This document shows positions 45,236-57,250 of a stretch of 64,000 nt of DNA, piece after piece (the first letter of the stretch is position 1; each line of letters starts with the position of its first letter). The stretch covers positions 9,372,053 to 9,436,052 of the forward strand of contig NC_051093.1 of NCBI RefSeq assembly GCF_901709675.1, given 5' to 3'. Source of the DNA: Syngnathus acus. Taxonomy: Eukaryota > Chordata > Actinopteri > Syngnathiformes > Syngnathidae. The notes under the pieces are model-generated. The model saw nothing but the letters and a program-made list of their open reading frames with translations. It made no database searches and was not told the origin of the DNA. The position numbers were made by a program, and so were the translations under genes.

Positions 45236-48200
45236 TTACGTGCTTGTGTGGGGTGACGGTGAAGTCGGTGTGTGTTGAGCATGTGACGCGTGCGCCTGCG
45301 TGAGTCTGGTGAGCGCTCGCAGTTGGAGCGGCATGGCCACGTTGGTGTCTTGATGCCACCGGGGCGCGGTGACGTGCGCCGGTGGGTTTAGGACGCTCTG
45401 AGCCACGCCGGGCATCTTCAGGAGAGCGCACAGCTCCTCCCCGAGAGTCAATACGGAATCCAGGTCCTCGTCGTCCTCGCACCAGGAAACGGACCCTCCG
45501 CTGGATACGTTTCTCAACTTGGAAAGGAGCAGAGACACCCTACCATGGACACAACAAACATACATTGACGTCCAATTAGGACGGATTGAAAACGTGCAAT
45601 CATCTCCAACGCCACCTGGGTATCAGATCGTGTGATCGGGACGCCAGTTTAGCGAGGGCGCTCATTAGAGTGGTGATGGCGCGAGGGGCGGGGCAGCCAG
45701 TTCCTGGGTGCGGGGCAGATGATGTGATTTCAAAAAGCACTGCCTCCAAAGTCTCAAAACAGGAAGTGATGAGCTTCGTGGAGCAGCGAGAGTCATATGA
45801 CACAGAAAGGTACTCCCCGAGCACCAAAACCTGAAAACAGATGTGGATGATTTTTATTTGCTACTGAAACTGAAAGTACTCTGCATTGACAAAAGTATCG
45901 GGACAACTCATAGGAAGTGAAAACAAGCAATATGGGAGCCCCATGGTCTCCCCTTTGCGGCTATGAGGGATTCCACTTCCCTCGTCTAAGAATGTCACAG
46001 CAACTTCAGAAAAGTTTGGAGCTGCAGCATCAGTCTGAAACGACTCTGATCAATCTCATTCTTCTTACCACATGTGTGTAGACTTCTTGTTTGTTGTACA
46101 CATTGGAGGTGGCCCCGGCAAACTCCAGCAGCTCGTGGGATTGGTCAATGACCAAAGAGGGGTGGAGTTTGCACAGATTGATCAGCTGACGGCTGAACAC
46201 TCTGCAGATACAATGTGCAAATTACGGTGACGCAGACAGCGGATCGGCACGCTTATTGTGTACCTGTGTATCTCCGTGATGTATTTAGGGCTGTTGAGGA
46301 GGAGGCTGCTTCTCTCCAGCGTCACCAAAAGCACTTGGCCTAAAAGGGTCCTGTCGGCAACCTAAAACAAAGAACCGACCATCTCTGAGTCTTATTCGGT
46401 TCCCTTTTTCAAACGCAGTTCGAGAACATTTCTTTTCCTCACATTGACGACTGCGTTGAAAAAAATGTGCAGCAGAATCGGGACGGTCTGGGCGCACTGT
46501 ACGACTCTCGGCCAATCGGCAGCCTCGGATAACAGCTCAAGGAGCGTGCTCAGTCGGTCGATTGTGTCACCTGTGGAAAACATCAACAATGCAAGACACT
46601 CATAATGTTCCGGGTCCAAATATCGTGCGCTCACCTGCGCCCGCTTCACCTCGAAGCAGAAAGAGGAAAAGCCCTCGGAACGATGGATTTCGGAATGCGT
46701 TCACTGATGCCAGGTTGCGCCCTCCCGGATCAGAAATGGGCAAACACATTGATCTGGGCACAAAGTAAATAAAAGAAACTCAATTGCCATGACCTAATAC
46801 TATTTTTTTTTAAATATAGGAAATGCTCATGTGTCAAATGGGCACCTGTGTTGCAAGAGCAGTGTAGCAGAAAGACAGGGGAGATCCAGCAAAGTATGCA
46901 GCAGCTCCAATGCAGTACCCGACGTCACCATAGAGGGCAGCAGATCAACAAAGTCATCAATCACTGCGGGGCTGTCCCACGCTAAAAACTGCAGAGACAC
47001 AAATCAAAACCTTGAAAACACAGGTATGTATTCACAAGTTGGGGCAGCAACTTTTTCTCCGGCATTTCACCTTGAGAAGATTTGGGAAGTGGCGTATGTA
47101 CTGGGGAACGCGGAGTTGCACGTTCTCCAGGTTTAGTCGTAGAAAGCGCAGAAGCTCATGTGCCAGGAAAGGGTCGTTGAAAAGCTCGGCAGGGAACCGA
47201 CCCAAAACTAGGTTCCATACACAATCACAGTCCACAGCGGCCATTTCACCTAAACAGAGCAACAACAACAAAAAGAATTTAGTGCAAAATAGTTCAACTT
47301 AAGTTTACCAGTAAAGCTTACAGTGCATTTAGGTTCATTTTGAAATTTCAAACGAAAGCCAAATATCAAAAGAAAAACAAAATAATTGGCTGGAGAAGCA
47401 TATAAAGGAGAACAATCTTCCAGCATTTTTGTGTTCTTTCTTCTTGGAAGTGGCTGAAGGCAAGTTTCCTTTCTGACAAGCCACATCCTGTTTTAGTTGT
47501 CACGCTAAGACTGTCTATCAGCTAATCAACACACTGCAGGCACAAAGAGGGCCAAAAGATGCTCCTTTAGTCATCTTCACTTTGGTCATGGAAATGTGAA
47601 AAAAAAGGGACAAAAATAGCAGGTCAATTATAAGAATATAATTGGGAAAAAAAAAAAGAAGGAAATTTCAAAGAGTGTATTATAAATGACAGTAGTTGGG
47701 CCAACACATATGACCATAATGTTGTGTGTGTGTGTATATACGTGCCATGATTGAGATAGAACTGCGCCACAGGCAGCAGGACTCTAGCGAATGACAAGTC
47801 GGAGCTGAGACGACCAAAAAGCGCCTTGATGCACGGGAACACTCGGTAGACAAAAGACGGATCCTCGACGCACACGGAGTCCAGGATACACACGGCTTCC
47901 ACCAGACACTAAAAGACAGCAAAAAAGAGATTACAATTGCAACGTGTCGACGACAGCGGCAAATGAAAGTTGAGCTCACAGCTTTCTGCAGATCGCCATC
48001 TGTCTTCTTCTGAGCCTCTGAAAGACACATTGAGAGCTAAAGGGAAGAACCAATTTCCATTTTGAAGATGACAAACACATACTGCGATCGCTCTGCTCGA
48101 CGAGGCGCTGGCAGTACTGGAAGGCCTTCTCTCTTAGGCGCTCCTTCGGAGGCAGCAGGCGGCTGGACGACGACGTGACGGAAACCACGGAAACCACCGA

Positions 48201-50116
48201 GCCGTCCATCTCCGACCGATCGTCTGCAAAACAGCAGGTCGCAAGTGGAGGTGATGACGATTGACCGCGCAGTACGAGTTGCGCCGTTGCCATGGTAACG
48301 GGTTCACTGAAATTACAAAGTGCAATCAGAAGAGGACTTTGCAATTATAGGAAATGAGGTCTGCGTGGCTTACAGCTCAAAGAAGCAAGTTCTGCTCATG
48401 CTGCAACAATTGTCATTCGTGTTGCTATAAAAGCAAACTAGAGGCAGTGGGAAACACAAAAAGTTCGATCTCAGGGTTTCTGGTGAGACGCTCAAGTGTC
48501 ATCTTAATGATCAGACACAAAGGGCAGAAAGTGTATTATTGATATGGCCTCTTAGTGGCACATGCGGAAGGAAGGCGGGGGCGTCAAACCCACTTCTTAC
48601 CATTAGAAATTGAGTGAGAGAGGGAGAGACTTAGCTGTAATCTGTTTGCTGTAGAATCAGAAAAACAGAGGTCATCCTGAATGATGTGTTGTTGTTTTAG
48701 GAAAATAATAAGGTGAGAATCTTCTATTTTCCTGCCTTGCCTGCCACCTGCTGTACAAGTGAACTGCTTTGAATGAATGCTGACGTTTTACCAGTGTCTG
48801 CTATGGTGCCACCGGGCACAGAGTGGAATGTGAGGAGCCAATGTCGGAGCATGGAAAAAGAGTAAACGTTCATCCACTGGTCTTCGGTGAAGCCTTGACC
48901 AACACACAGCACCGTGAAGAAATCTCCCGACACCGTCCCGTCCAGCTCGGCAATAGGCAGCGGCTAACGAGACACGGAAAACGAAAGATATTTGCGGCAA
49001 AAGTGCTACGTTGTTGATATCAGCAGTACCTGACGTGACCTGGACCCCGTGAAGAATCCTCCTGAGGAAGCTCCGCCCCCTTGCGTGGTACTCGCATAAC
49101 GCAGCCAATCGACAAGCTTTTTACTAAGGAGGGTTACGTTATCTGAAAAGTGATTCACATGCAAGGGAAGAATGGCGGCTCACTTCATTTGAAAAAGTGA
49201 ACTTTCAAAAAAAAATGATATTCATGCGTTCCTATTACCTTCGGTGAGGCTCTCCGGGCTGTGTGTGAGGATGGAGTTGACAATCGGCAGGGTGTGCGGG
49301 AGCAAGTGCGTCGTCGGTCCTTCTGAGGGTCTGTTGTCCAAACCGCGGAGGAGCTGAGTGCAGAGAGCTGACAGATCATCTCCAGATTGAGCCTATTTGA
49401 TTGAGCAGAACGTGGGCTACTCGTTCATAGCGCTGTGACCATTTCAGCCAAATAAGACATGCGCGCACCTGAGCAAGCAGCACGGCAGCTGCGTGAGTGT
49501 TCAGTTGACTGTTTCCGTCCTGGTTGTAGTTCTCCGCCTGAGCAGCGAGGGGAAGTGTCTCTCTGAGAACAGCTGAGCTCAGCACTTGAAGTTGCTCCAC
49601 AGGGGAAGAGAGAAGCGATAATAGGCTCTTGTGAAGCTCAGGGGGCAACCTAGAAAACATTCATCAAACAGGGTCTATTTGGGGAACTACGTAGACAATG
49701 TGGGTTTGGAAAGAAAATAAGAGTGTTCTAAAAGTTAGCTAAAGTACATGAGTGACAGTTTTGGAGAGTTGTCACACTTACGTTCTGGTGTATTTGGTGG
49801 CAAAGACGATGAGACGCAGTCTTTGCAAGGAATCAATAGTCTCGTGACCATGCTCTTTCCCCTGGAGCAACTTGATTAAGCGACTGTAAAACTTCTGCAA
49901 CTCAGACTCCTGGATCTCCCTGAAATGTTGACACCCTCACTAGTCAAATCAGCAATGACATTTTGGTTACATTTGAATGTTTCATGTCTAGTAAGAAAGA
50001 TGGAGGCTTCTTTTCGATCACCTAAACAGGGGCAACATAATGTTGACGTCGAATAAGTGCATTAGGTCGCCTTACCTTGCTTGTTTAATCAAGCTTTCGG
50101 TACCATTAGAATACAT
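45236..50116 (-). CDS. ap5z1: AP-5 complex subunit zeta-1 (AP5Z1/SPG48), complete
   Basis: AP5Z1 is a large subunit of the AP-5 adaptor, which acts on late endosomes/lysosomes together with SPG11 and SPG15. Exons (5' to 3'): 50116-50076, 49919-49782, 49649-49469, 49392-49239, 49142-49030, 48963-48792, 48223-48083, 48017-47980, 47908-47746, 47249-47071, 46988-46846, 46753-46635, 46570-46443, 46361-46264, 46201-46069, 45830-45616, 45539-45236. The frame holds throughout for 819 residues; human has 807. Diagnostic stretches include [47 protein letters not shown]-like [14 protein letters not shown] and [11 protein letters not shown]. The protein is an all-helical solenoid without catalytic motifs. 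The join 47746/47249 needs a GC donor (see findings). The C-terminus ends in a Thr/Pro/His-rich tail not seen in human. Confidence 0.95.
45885..46025. mobile_element. Degenerate Tc1/mariner-like fragment
   Basis: In an ap5z1 intron. It starts near GACAAAAGTATCGGGACAAC, close to a terminal sequence common in fish Tc1/mariner-type elements, and continues with recognisable but decayed interior sequence (CCCTTTGCGGCTATGAGG, ATTCCACTTCC). No intact second terminus is seen. Confidence 0.42.
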
Positions 50117-50202
50117 AATTCCTGTGTCCAAATTCACAAACTGCGTCTTCCGAAGGTCGGTTTTTCGACCGGTTGTTTATTTTTTAGGCTACATGATGTC
50201 AT

Positions 50203-50234
50203 TTCCGGAGCGATTGGACAGCACGTCACGTGAC
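50203..50234 (-). promoter_or_regulatory. ap5z1: ap5z1 promoter: CLEAR/E-box palindrome, CCAAT box, ETS-like site
   Basis: The palindrome GTCACGTGAC (50225-50234) equals the CLEAR element bound by TFEB/TFE3. ATTGG (a CCAAT box on the minus strand) is at 50213-50217 and TTCCGG at 50203-50208. All lie 90-120 bases upstream of the ap5z1 start codon. The motif matches are seen; TFEB control is inference, supported by the lysosomal role of AP-5. Confidence 0.6.
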
Positions 50235-50670
50235 AAACGAATGCAGTATGAAAAATGACCATGTAAAGCAAGGCTTAAAAAACAATCCCATGAAATTAAT
50301 AGGTGGGTTGTGTTCTGGCCGTATTCCCGTAACCTTAAGGCTGTAATGAATTTAATGATTTCTTTGTCAGCCTGAGGTCATCACCATGGAAACTGTCGAA
50401 AGTCATTCGTAGTCCGATGCTGCCCTCTGCAGGTTAAATTGCGTCACAAGCGAGAAAGCGGTTCATGTAGCAACTTAAATTCATCTTTTTTGGTCTCGCT
50501 ACTTTTTTATTTTTAAGCACACCACTAAAACAATTAAAGCATCAGAAGTGTTCATTATTTTTTTTAAAAACGGTTCTCAATATTTCTCCCCCCCCCAAAA
50601 AAACAAAAACAAAAACACTGAGCCTGTGAGTAAACGAGTCTGGAATGAAATGACATGCTTTGATAATAGA

Positions 50671-50676
50671 TTTATT
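50671..50676 (-). terminator. slc29a4: Possible poly(A) signal of slc29a4
   Basis: AATAAA on the minus strand, about 1.29 kb after the slc29a4 stop codon. It is the last such hexamer before the ap5z1 promoter, so it could mark the end of the transcript. Confidence 0.35.
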
Positions 50677-51454
50677 TTTCCCATTCTTATATGCTCAGTT
50701 TCAGTAAACGCCAGCTGTAGAGCTTAGCTGACATACAAAGTGCACTGCTATTCATCTTTCCACCACCAAATATTACTCAAATATTCCATAAACCCTCAAA
50801 ACGACACCAAAAGAAAACAACTGAACCAAGACAGCTTGAATAACAGAACACTAAAGAAAAGGAAAAAGCCACAGGAGACAACTTTGGATTCAGCAATATA
50901 TCATTTGAAATGTTCCTATGTTGACTAAAAGCTATTTGATTAACTTTGCAAACATGATATGGTGTCATGTTTTGCTCCTTCCATTGCTCAAATATGGTTA
51001 AAATGGACTGAACAAGGCCAACCAGTTCTGAAACGCTTAACTGTTTTTGTCCCACTGCTCCACACGATTATTTAAAAGACAACAATAGGCAGGAAACACA
51101 AAGAAAGTTCCACATCTTTATACGTTATACAGAATTAATTAACTAGAAAAAGGTCAGTAGCCCTGGCACATCGGCACTCCTTTAAATGTCATTCTTAAAT
51201 ATATTTACAAGGTTCTGACAGTGACACATTTGATTTTACATTCCCTCTTTTCTCAGTTAATAACATTACTTGGAAAAAGGTAGCTATTTTTGGCACATTG
51301 TTTTACCCCTCATAATGTAACATTGACCCAGGGGAACCTCCAAAGTTGAACATGAATGTTCTGTGGTGCGGATTGATTTCAAAACAATTTTCCAATAACA
51401 CTGCGATTTCATTTTTTACAGTCTCAAACGATCGCCATCATTAATTCTTTATAA

Positions 51455-51620
51455 CAGGGGTCACCAACTTTTTTGAAAGTGAGAACAACTTGGTTTGTTC
51501 GATTTTGGAGGTTCCACTCACATGGAGGACATTTTAGCTAAAAAAAAAGATATCCCAAGATACAAGACAAAGAACATTGAGCAGAAGCTGGTGGGGACAG
51601 ATGAGCAATACTTCTCCATG
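51455..51620. mobile_element. hAT-like transposon remnant
   Basis: CAGGGGTCACCAACTTTTTT at its left end matches the terminal inverted repeat style of hAT/Charlie-type elements (CAGGGGTC-CCAAC). The internal sequence is non-coding and the right end is not clear, so its extent is approximate. It lies within the presumed slc29a4 3' UTR. Confidence 0.45.
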
Positions 51621-51962
51621 AAGAATCGATATGGTTGATGTTAGCTAGTCAGATCAACATTACTTGACTATATAGTTGCTCAGCCTCCAACTTGAAAAAT
51701 TAAACAAAACATAAGAATGTCCTTTTGGATGAGAAAATGTCACTTAAGACCGTTTTTCATCCACTCACAGTGATACACTCCAAAAGGACGACCAATGAAG
51801 ATTTCGGGAGAAAAGTCCATTGACATCCCCGAACTCTTCACTCACTCATCCTGGCTGGAGATTGGAAAGATATGAAATGTTATTTCCTTCAACTCAGAGA
51901 AGGCGACCCTCTCCTAATGTTGCACGTGTTTGCGCATAAACACGGTTAGCATGTGAGGACAT

Positions 51963-54900
51963 TCAAAAGCCGGTAGTGTTAGCCTGTAAGTGGAACGTGG
52001 AGAAGCCTGATCCGGGAGGAGCGGTGAAGCTGTAAGCCGCGTACGCCACGACCGAGCCCACCATCAAGCCAGTCATATAGGAGACCGTCATGACGTTACC
52101 TGCGCAAAGCAATTCTTTATCACAGGTCTGCAGTGAATTTTTCAGCTGTCTCTAGCGAAGCCTATCTTACCTGCAAGCTCCCTCTGTTCCGGCGCCACTT
52201 TGCCAGCAGCCTGAATCATAGGCACGGAACCAAAATAGCCGTTGGTGACGCCCATGAGCAGGGAGAAGAGACACGGCCAGGCGGGGTGGGCTAGGGTGGG
52301 CGCGTGTGCCGGGTACACGCACATGATGAAGAGAGGGATGAAGACAACTCTCAGGCAGGAGAAGAAGAGCAGGCGGCCTCCGGACCAGTCGTAGGGCAGC
52401 GCGGCCAGGATCTGAAAACATGCCATGCTTCTTGAGCTTCTTGTTTTGGTTCCGTAACCCTCAACCTTATTCGTAGGGGTGCCGAGACCTTTCCGACAAA
52501 GTCGGACATGTTGAAGGTGGCCATGATGAGGATGGGCAGCCACTCCCCTAAAGTGTGGTTCCTCATCTCGGACTCCAGGCCGGGGAACAAGCACAGGGTG
52601 ATGCTGTAGGTCACCGCGATGGAGAGCATATAGGCCCAGATCACGCGGGACACCACGTAACGATGCAAAATCAGGTCTGGTCAGAGAGGATGAGATTAAA
52701 TGCTGAATTAAAAGTGGGTTGAGCAGACATGAAAAAATGACTTGCCGATACATACCTCGAACACCGGGCCAGGTTCCTCTGATCTTGATTTTTGGGGCGT
52801 CAAATCGCACGTACGTCCCACCGACATAGTCCTCATTGCCGTCTTCTGTTGTGGGTGGTCCCATTCCGCCATTCCCCTGAGGAGGAACCAGCAACATTTT
52901 CACATCAACACTTGATGACAATCATCAGTAGGCTTGTAGGTCTTCTTGTTTTGTCCCCCTAATTTGGCTGCATGACTTCATCTTATTTATAATGGCTATT
53001 AGCATGTCACTCTGACTGACTGCATGTTGATGTCAACACACACGCATGCACGCACGCACGCACGCACACACTAATCCATTAGTTGATGAAAGGGTCTCAA
53101 GAGCCAGAAGGGAGCACTCTTCCTGATTATAGCCATGATGTGGAGCACTGCCTTGGTTTCCCCTGGCAACCATCACAATGAAATCATCCGTGAATCATCC
53201 CCTTAAATGCAGAGGCAACACACACACTGCACAAAGACTGTGTTAAACCAAAGTGGGATGCTCCTTTCACACAACAGGACAAATGTGCCCAAACAAATTT
53301 TTGTTTGGAGGCGTCCAGTGAGAATTGCCAAATCTGGCTGAAAATGTGTGGTAAACATCAGGCTCCAACTTACAAATTTAACCTCCTCCGCCGTGACGTC
53401 GTGATGAACCCTGTAGCCGGTGGAGTTTCCGTGGGGGTCATGACCCTTTCCCTGACCCCTGCCCTGGCCTTGGCTGGTGTAGTAACGGATGAAGCGGGAG
53501 CGGCGCACCAGCAAGTGAAGGAGGAAGCACAGCATTTCCATGCCGATGGAAATGAGGAAGAAGATGAGAGTGTTCCTCCTCTCATCTGGGATCAGCAGCT
53601 TGGTGAAGATGCGCGATAAGGAGATGATGACACCGGCAGTGCCTAGATGAAGAAGACATTTTGACATGTATGAGAGGAAGTCGGAAGTAAGATAGTGGGA
53701 CCCTTGGATATTTTTGTACTCACTCTCTCCGGTCATCACCCCCTGTGTGTATCTCTTGGGCAGCATCCCCATGTAACCATAGAAACTGGACTGCTGAACT
53801 GGAAATGGATGAGGGAGTGGTTAAAACAGTCAATCAGGGGTGGGGTGAGTAAATGGGATGATTTTCATTTTATTCTATTAATAATAATGATTTATTTGAT
53901 TTGATTGACGTTTGCTGATTCACTTACCTGTACATCCAAAGGCAACTACTCCCACTGAGACCAGGTTGACGATATAAGCTTGACCGGTCGTGAACTTTGC
54001 CAACCAGACATCAAATATGCTGACAAACATCAGGGGTCCCAATGCTAAGATGTAGCCTGCACAAAGAACCAAAACAGACATCACGCTTAGGTCAAGTTCA
54101 TCATTCTTCAACCCAAACTTTATTAACCTCAGTGTTGAGTCAAGTGAAATGAACTTAGTTATCCTGCAGGGGGCACTGTAGTGCAAGATTACTGTTACGG
54201 CCTACTAATCGAATCTTGTAAATCAAATTCAGACCAAATTGACCATTTATTGTTCTATTGTATTCCTCATATGCTTACATATATGCCATTTTATTACCGA
54301 CTAAATGTTTCATATTTGATATGATATTCCAAAGATGCTGCTACTTTCGACTTATTCATTTTCTATTTTGACGCTCACGTTTGTTCTTCTCTGTCGGTTA
54401 ATTTGCGACTCACCCACAGTGATTCTGGTGTGCATGCTGAGCCTCTCCACCAGCACGTTGTTGAGAAGGACGGCCAAAAGAGCAACCAGGATGTATGTCA
54501 GACTCATGTCGAACACGATGGACGTCCCTGTGTTCATACATTGTTTACGTGCCTTCATAAAAGTTGCATCACATTCACATCGTACCTCTGAACTTGTGGT
54601 GAAGGTAGTCCACGTCTGTGATGAAGCTGTTGTAGGGCAGCAGGAAGCCCACTCCAGCCAATAACATTGCAAAGTAGATGCCATGGTAACGGTCGTCAGG
54701 GATCGGCTCCTCAAAGTCTGAGCGGGAAGGTAGGTAGAAAAAGAATATCAAACGACACACTGGGTCTTCATTCAAGTGAATCAAAAGGAAAGACGTGCAA
54801 GTTCTTCTCTTCTTCCTTCATTTTTGTGACTGCTTGAATCATGAAATTGTGTGGATAAAAAATGGACCTTATTGAGCAAAAACTGACAGCATGAATTTTC

Positions 54901-55482
54901 CCCTCTGACATTCATGTTAAGAAGAGCCACAAGGTTGACTGCATCTGTTGGCTCCGAATTCTCATTACCCCAACGACCGCCCACCCACCGCTGCTGTGTG
55001 TGTGTGTGTGTGTGTTTGTGTTTCACTCCACCAATAGGAAGTAATTGACAGCTAGTTTTATATGATTAGCTTGGCATCTCTACAGCGTGAATGAGTAAGC
55101 AACACGGCGGTTTTCTGTTAACAAGGTTCTTCCTTGATATCGACACATGCTCCTTCCCAAATTTTCTGATGTGCAACAGTGCTGCTCCTTTTTAAACTGT
55201 GGAAAATGGCAGACTTGCAAATAACAGGTCAGGTAGTTCCTCACCGGGCTCAGACAGCGCCAAGACGCCTCTCTCCGGGACATCTTTGCTGATCTCCTCC
55301 TCCTCCAGCTGGTAGGAGTCAAAACTGTAGCTCTGCACCACTCCGCTCTCTCGTCCATCCCTCCATCCTCCCTCTCTCCCCGCATCCCTCCATCCGGCTC
55401 TGCCCCCATCCCTCCACACGTCCCTCTCCTCGGGCGTCTGCGCCGGGGTGGGCCTGCGACGCTCTGCTCCCATCACGTCCAT
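51963..55482 (-). CDS. slc29a4: SLC29A4 (PMAT/ENT4) plasma-membrane monoamine transporter, complete
   Basis: PMAT is an equilibrative nucleoside transporter family member that moves organic cations such as serotonin and dopamine. Exons (5' to 3'): 55482-55245, 54717-54586, 54527-54414, 54056-53928, 53798-53724, 53642-53374, 52876-52756, 52676-52489, 52411-52171, 52099-51963. Frames agree; 547 residues against 530 in human. Eleven membrane segments are expected; conserved stretches include DDRYHGIYFAMLLAGVGFLLPYN, QQSSFYGYMGMLPKRYTQGV and WPCLFSLLMGVTNGYFGSVP. Glu229 in GVMTGES matches human Glu206, the residue that sets cation selectivity, so the protein should be a cation transporter. The N-terminus is Arg/Gly/Trp-rich with WRDGGR-type repeats. 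The central cytoplasmic loop (Gly/Gln-rich) differs from mammals. The donor after FVGK (GTCTCG) is weak. Confidence 0.95.
53041..53070. repeat. (GCAC)n microsatellite
   Basis: Short GCAC/CACA run in the slc29a4 intron between 52877 and 53373. Confidence 0.9.
55351..55425 (-). repeat. slc29a4: Coding minisatellite in slc29a4 exon 1
   Basis: Roughly three imperfect copies of a unit of about 24 bases encode VWRDGGRAG, GWRDAGREG and GWRDGRESG. On the plus strand it appears as repeated ATCCCTCCA. Human PMAT lacks this repeat. Confidence 0.75.
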
Positions 55483-56700
55483 CTTCTGCAGCCAAGTCGG
55501 ATGCTCGCTAGGCGCTTCCGGGAGCGGGCATGTTGCACACGACTGTTACGGCGGCGGCGGCGGCAGAGAGGCGGGAAACGATTGGATGATGCAAGGAGGC
55601 GGGAACCATGGGAACTAAATGGAAAAAGATGTTGAGGGAGAAAAGAAGAGAGCCGTCATAAGCCTTAATAAATGGAGACAAGCCAAGGTTAGACGAGACG
55701 TGGGAGCTTTTGTGCGTGTTTGTGTGTCGCCTATTCACTGACAAGCAAAGTGACAAAAGATGCACGGCTGTGAGCCCACAGAAGCCAGCAAAGCAGAAAA
55801 GTCAAACACAAATTGTGTTATGAATTAAATATTTAGCTACAAATTAACGGTGTGATGTCAGTCTCAGCACTTTTTTTTGACAGCTTACAGAGGGAGTCAA
55901 TACAGTAGATACAATCTACACATAATGGTTGGAGGTAATATTGTTTGACCAACATAATGTAGTTCATGCGACATTATTATTTTCTATTTTTCTTTATTTT
56001 TGACAGCTCTCAAATCAAACTACAATCAGAAAATAAACATACCATTATAAGAATAATGACGTAATGTATAATTATAGCTGCCATACAATGAAAATTGACG
56101 CAGCTAATTAGTAAGGACTAGGAGGTCATGTTAGGTTTATTCCCTGAGGCGCGCTGATTGGGTTAAAAGCTCCTGTTTATTTGCAGCTGGAAGCCATTCC
56201 AATGACAACCAAGTGTGGGCGCCCGCGAGCTCCTTGCTTTAAATTAAAAAAAAAAAAAGCATTAATTGAAGCGTAATCAAAGCTTTTGCATCTTTTTAGA
56301 AGAAAAAATCATTTGAACACATGCAGATCTATTTTTATTTGTTGTGCCTAATCCTGTGCATCTTGAACAACACACATGATTGAGAACAAAACGCGCGTGC
56401 ATTCTAGCGCCGTTTTAGAAAGAAAAGCAAACGCTACATCTGAACGACCAGCGCAAAAGACGATTGTTTGTTTCCTCAGAGAACCCGACCAGCTGTGCTT
56501 TCTCCAATTATCCTCCCTTCAGTCAAGTTGCACGATACGATTTTTTTTTTTTTTTTAAGGCAACGACAATAACAACAGGTTACCTCCGTGCCAAGGCAAG
56601 GCCGCTTCTCCCCTGCCCTGGTGGCTTGCTCAGTCGGTCTCCATCCAGACGGAGCCTCGCGCCTCCTGACGCAGCATCCAGCGGCTGAGGAGGAAGTGGA

Positions 56701-56745
56701 TGAGAGAGAGAGACGGAGAGAGAGAGAGAGAGGGGGGGGGGGGGG
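56701..56745. repeat. (GA)n plus poly-G purine tract
   Basis: About 30 bases of GA-type repeat followed by a run of about 15 guanines. Such tracts can form triplex or G-quadruplex structures and are often mis-sequenced in length. Confidence 0.9.
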
Positions 56746-56880
56746 CATTCGCTGCTTAGTCTCGTCGTCGCTGCAGTTCTTGAAAGTCCTTTTACTGCAG
56801 CTTTAAATCATGCACTTTTGACATAGTTATGTAGTGGTGCCATAGTTTAATTCATACATATATATATTTTCTTAATAGTA

Positions 56881-56930
56881 AATTAGTGATGCATTGGATT
56901 GGAAGTCACCAATCTAATGCATCACTAATT
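56881..56930. repeat. Near-perfect 22-bp inverted repeat with 6-base loop
   Basis: The left arm 56881-56902 is the reverse complement of the right arm 56909-56930 apart from one position. The spacer is AAGTCA. In a plus-strand transcript the single difference would be a G-U pair, so the stem would be continuous over 22 pairs. No coding sequence or known RNA family is apparent. Confidence 0.9.
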
Positions 56931-57232
56931 TCCTTCTTACAATGCTGTCACTGCAGCTTATGTCACTTTAATCAATTCTTATTTTGATTCTGTGCGACTC
57001 CTGCATGCAGTCAGTATGGGCTGGAATATGTATTGAAAGGAGAATAAAAAATAATAAGAGACCCTGCAGCGACATAATTGCTGACGATTAAAAATCAAAC
57101 AATATTAAAGTGAATGTTGAGTTAAATCATGCTATTCTTTTGGAAGAGCGAGTTCGAGACACAGTAGCAGCAGGAGTCAACCAGGTGAAGAAGCCAGATG
57201 AAAGCCAAGAGAACAGGTGCAGATGTTCGAAT

Positions 57233-57250
57233 GGATAGATAGATAGATAG
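57233..57250. repeat. (GATA)n microsatellite
   Basis: About four GATA units, followed by a short GA repeat. Confidence 0.88.

Larger units (their letters stand above)
50235..51962. other. Gap between ap5z1 promoter and slc29a4 stop codon
   Basis: No coding exon is recognisable. Most of it is probably the slc29a4 3' UTR, with a candidate AATAAA (minus strand) at 50671-50676. A hAT-like transposon remnant lies at about 51455. The remainder is AT-rich unique sequence. Confidence 0.5.

Noticed and set aside
56881-56930. miRNA precursor
   Set aside because: The hairpin is only 50 bases with a 6-base loop and no stem extension, so it is too short for canonical processing. Kept only as an unexplained inverted repeat.
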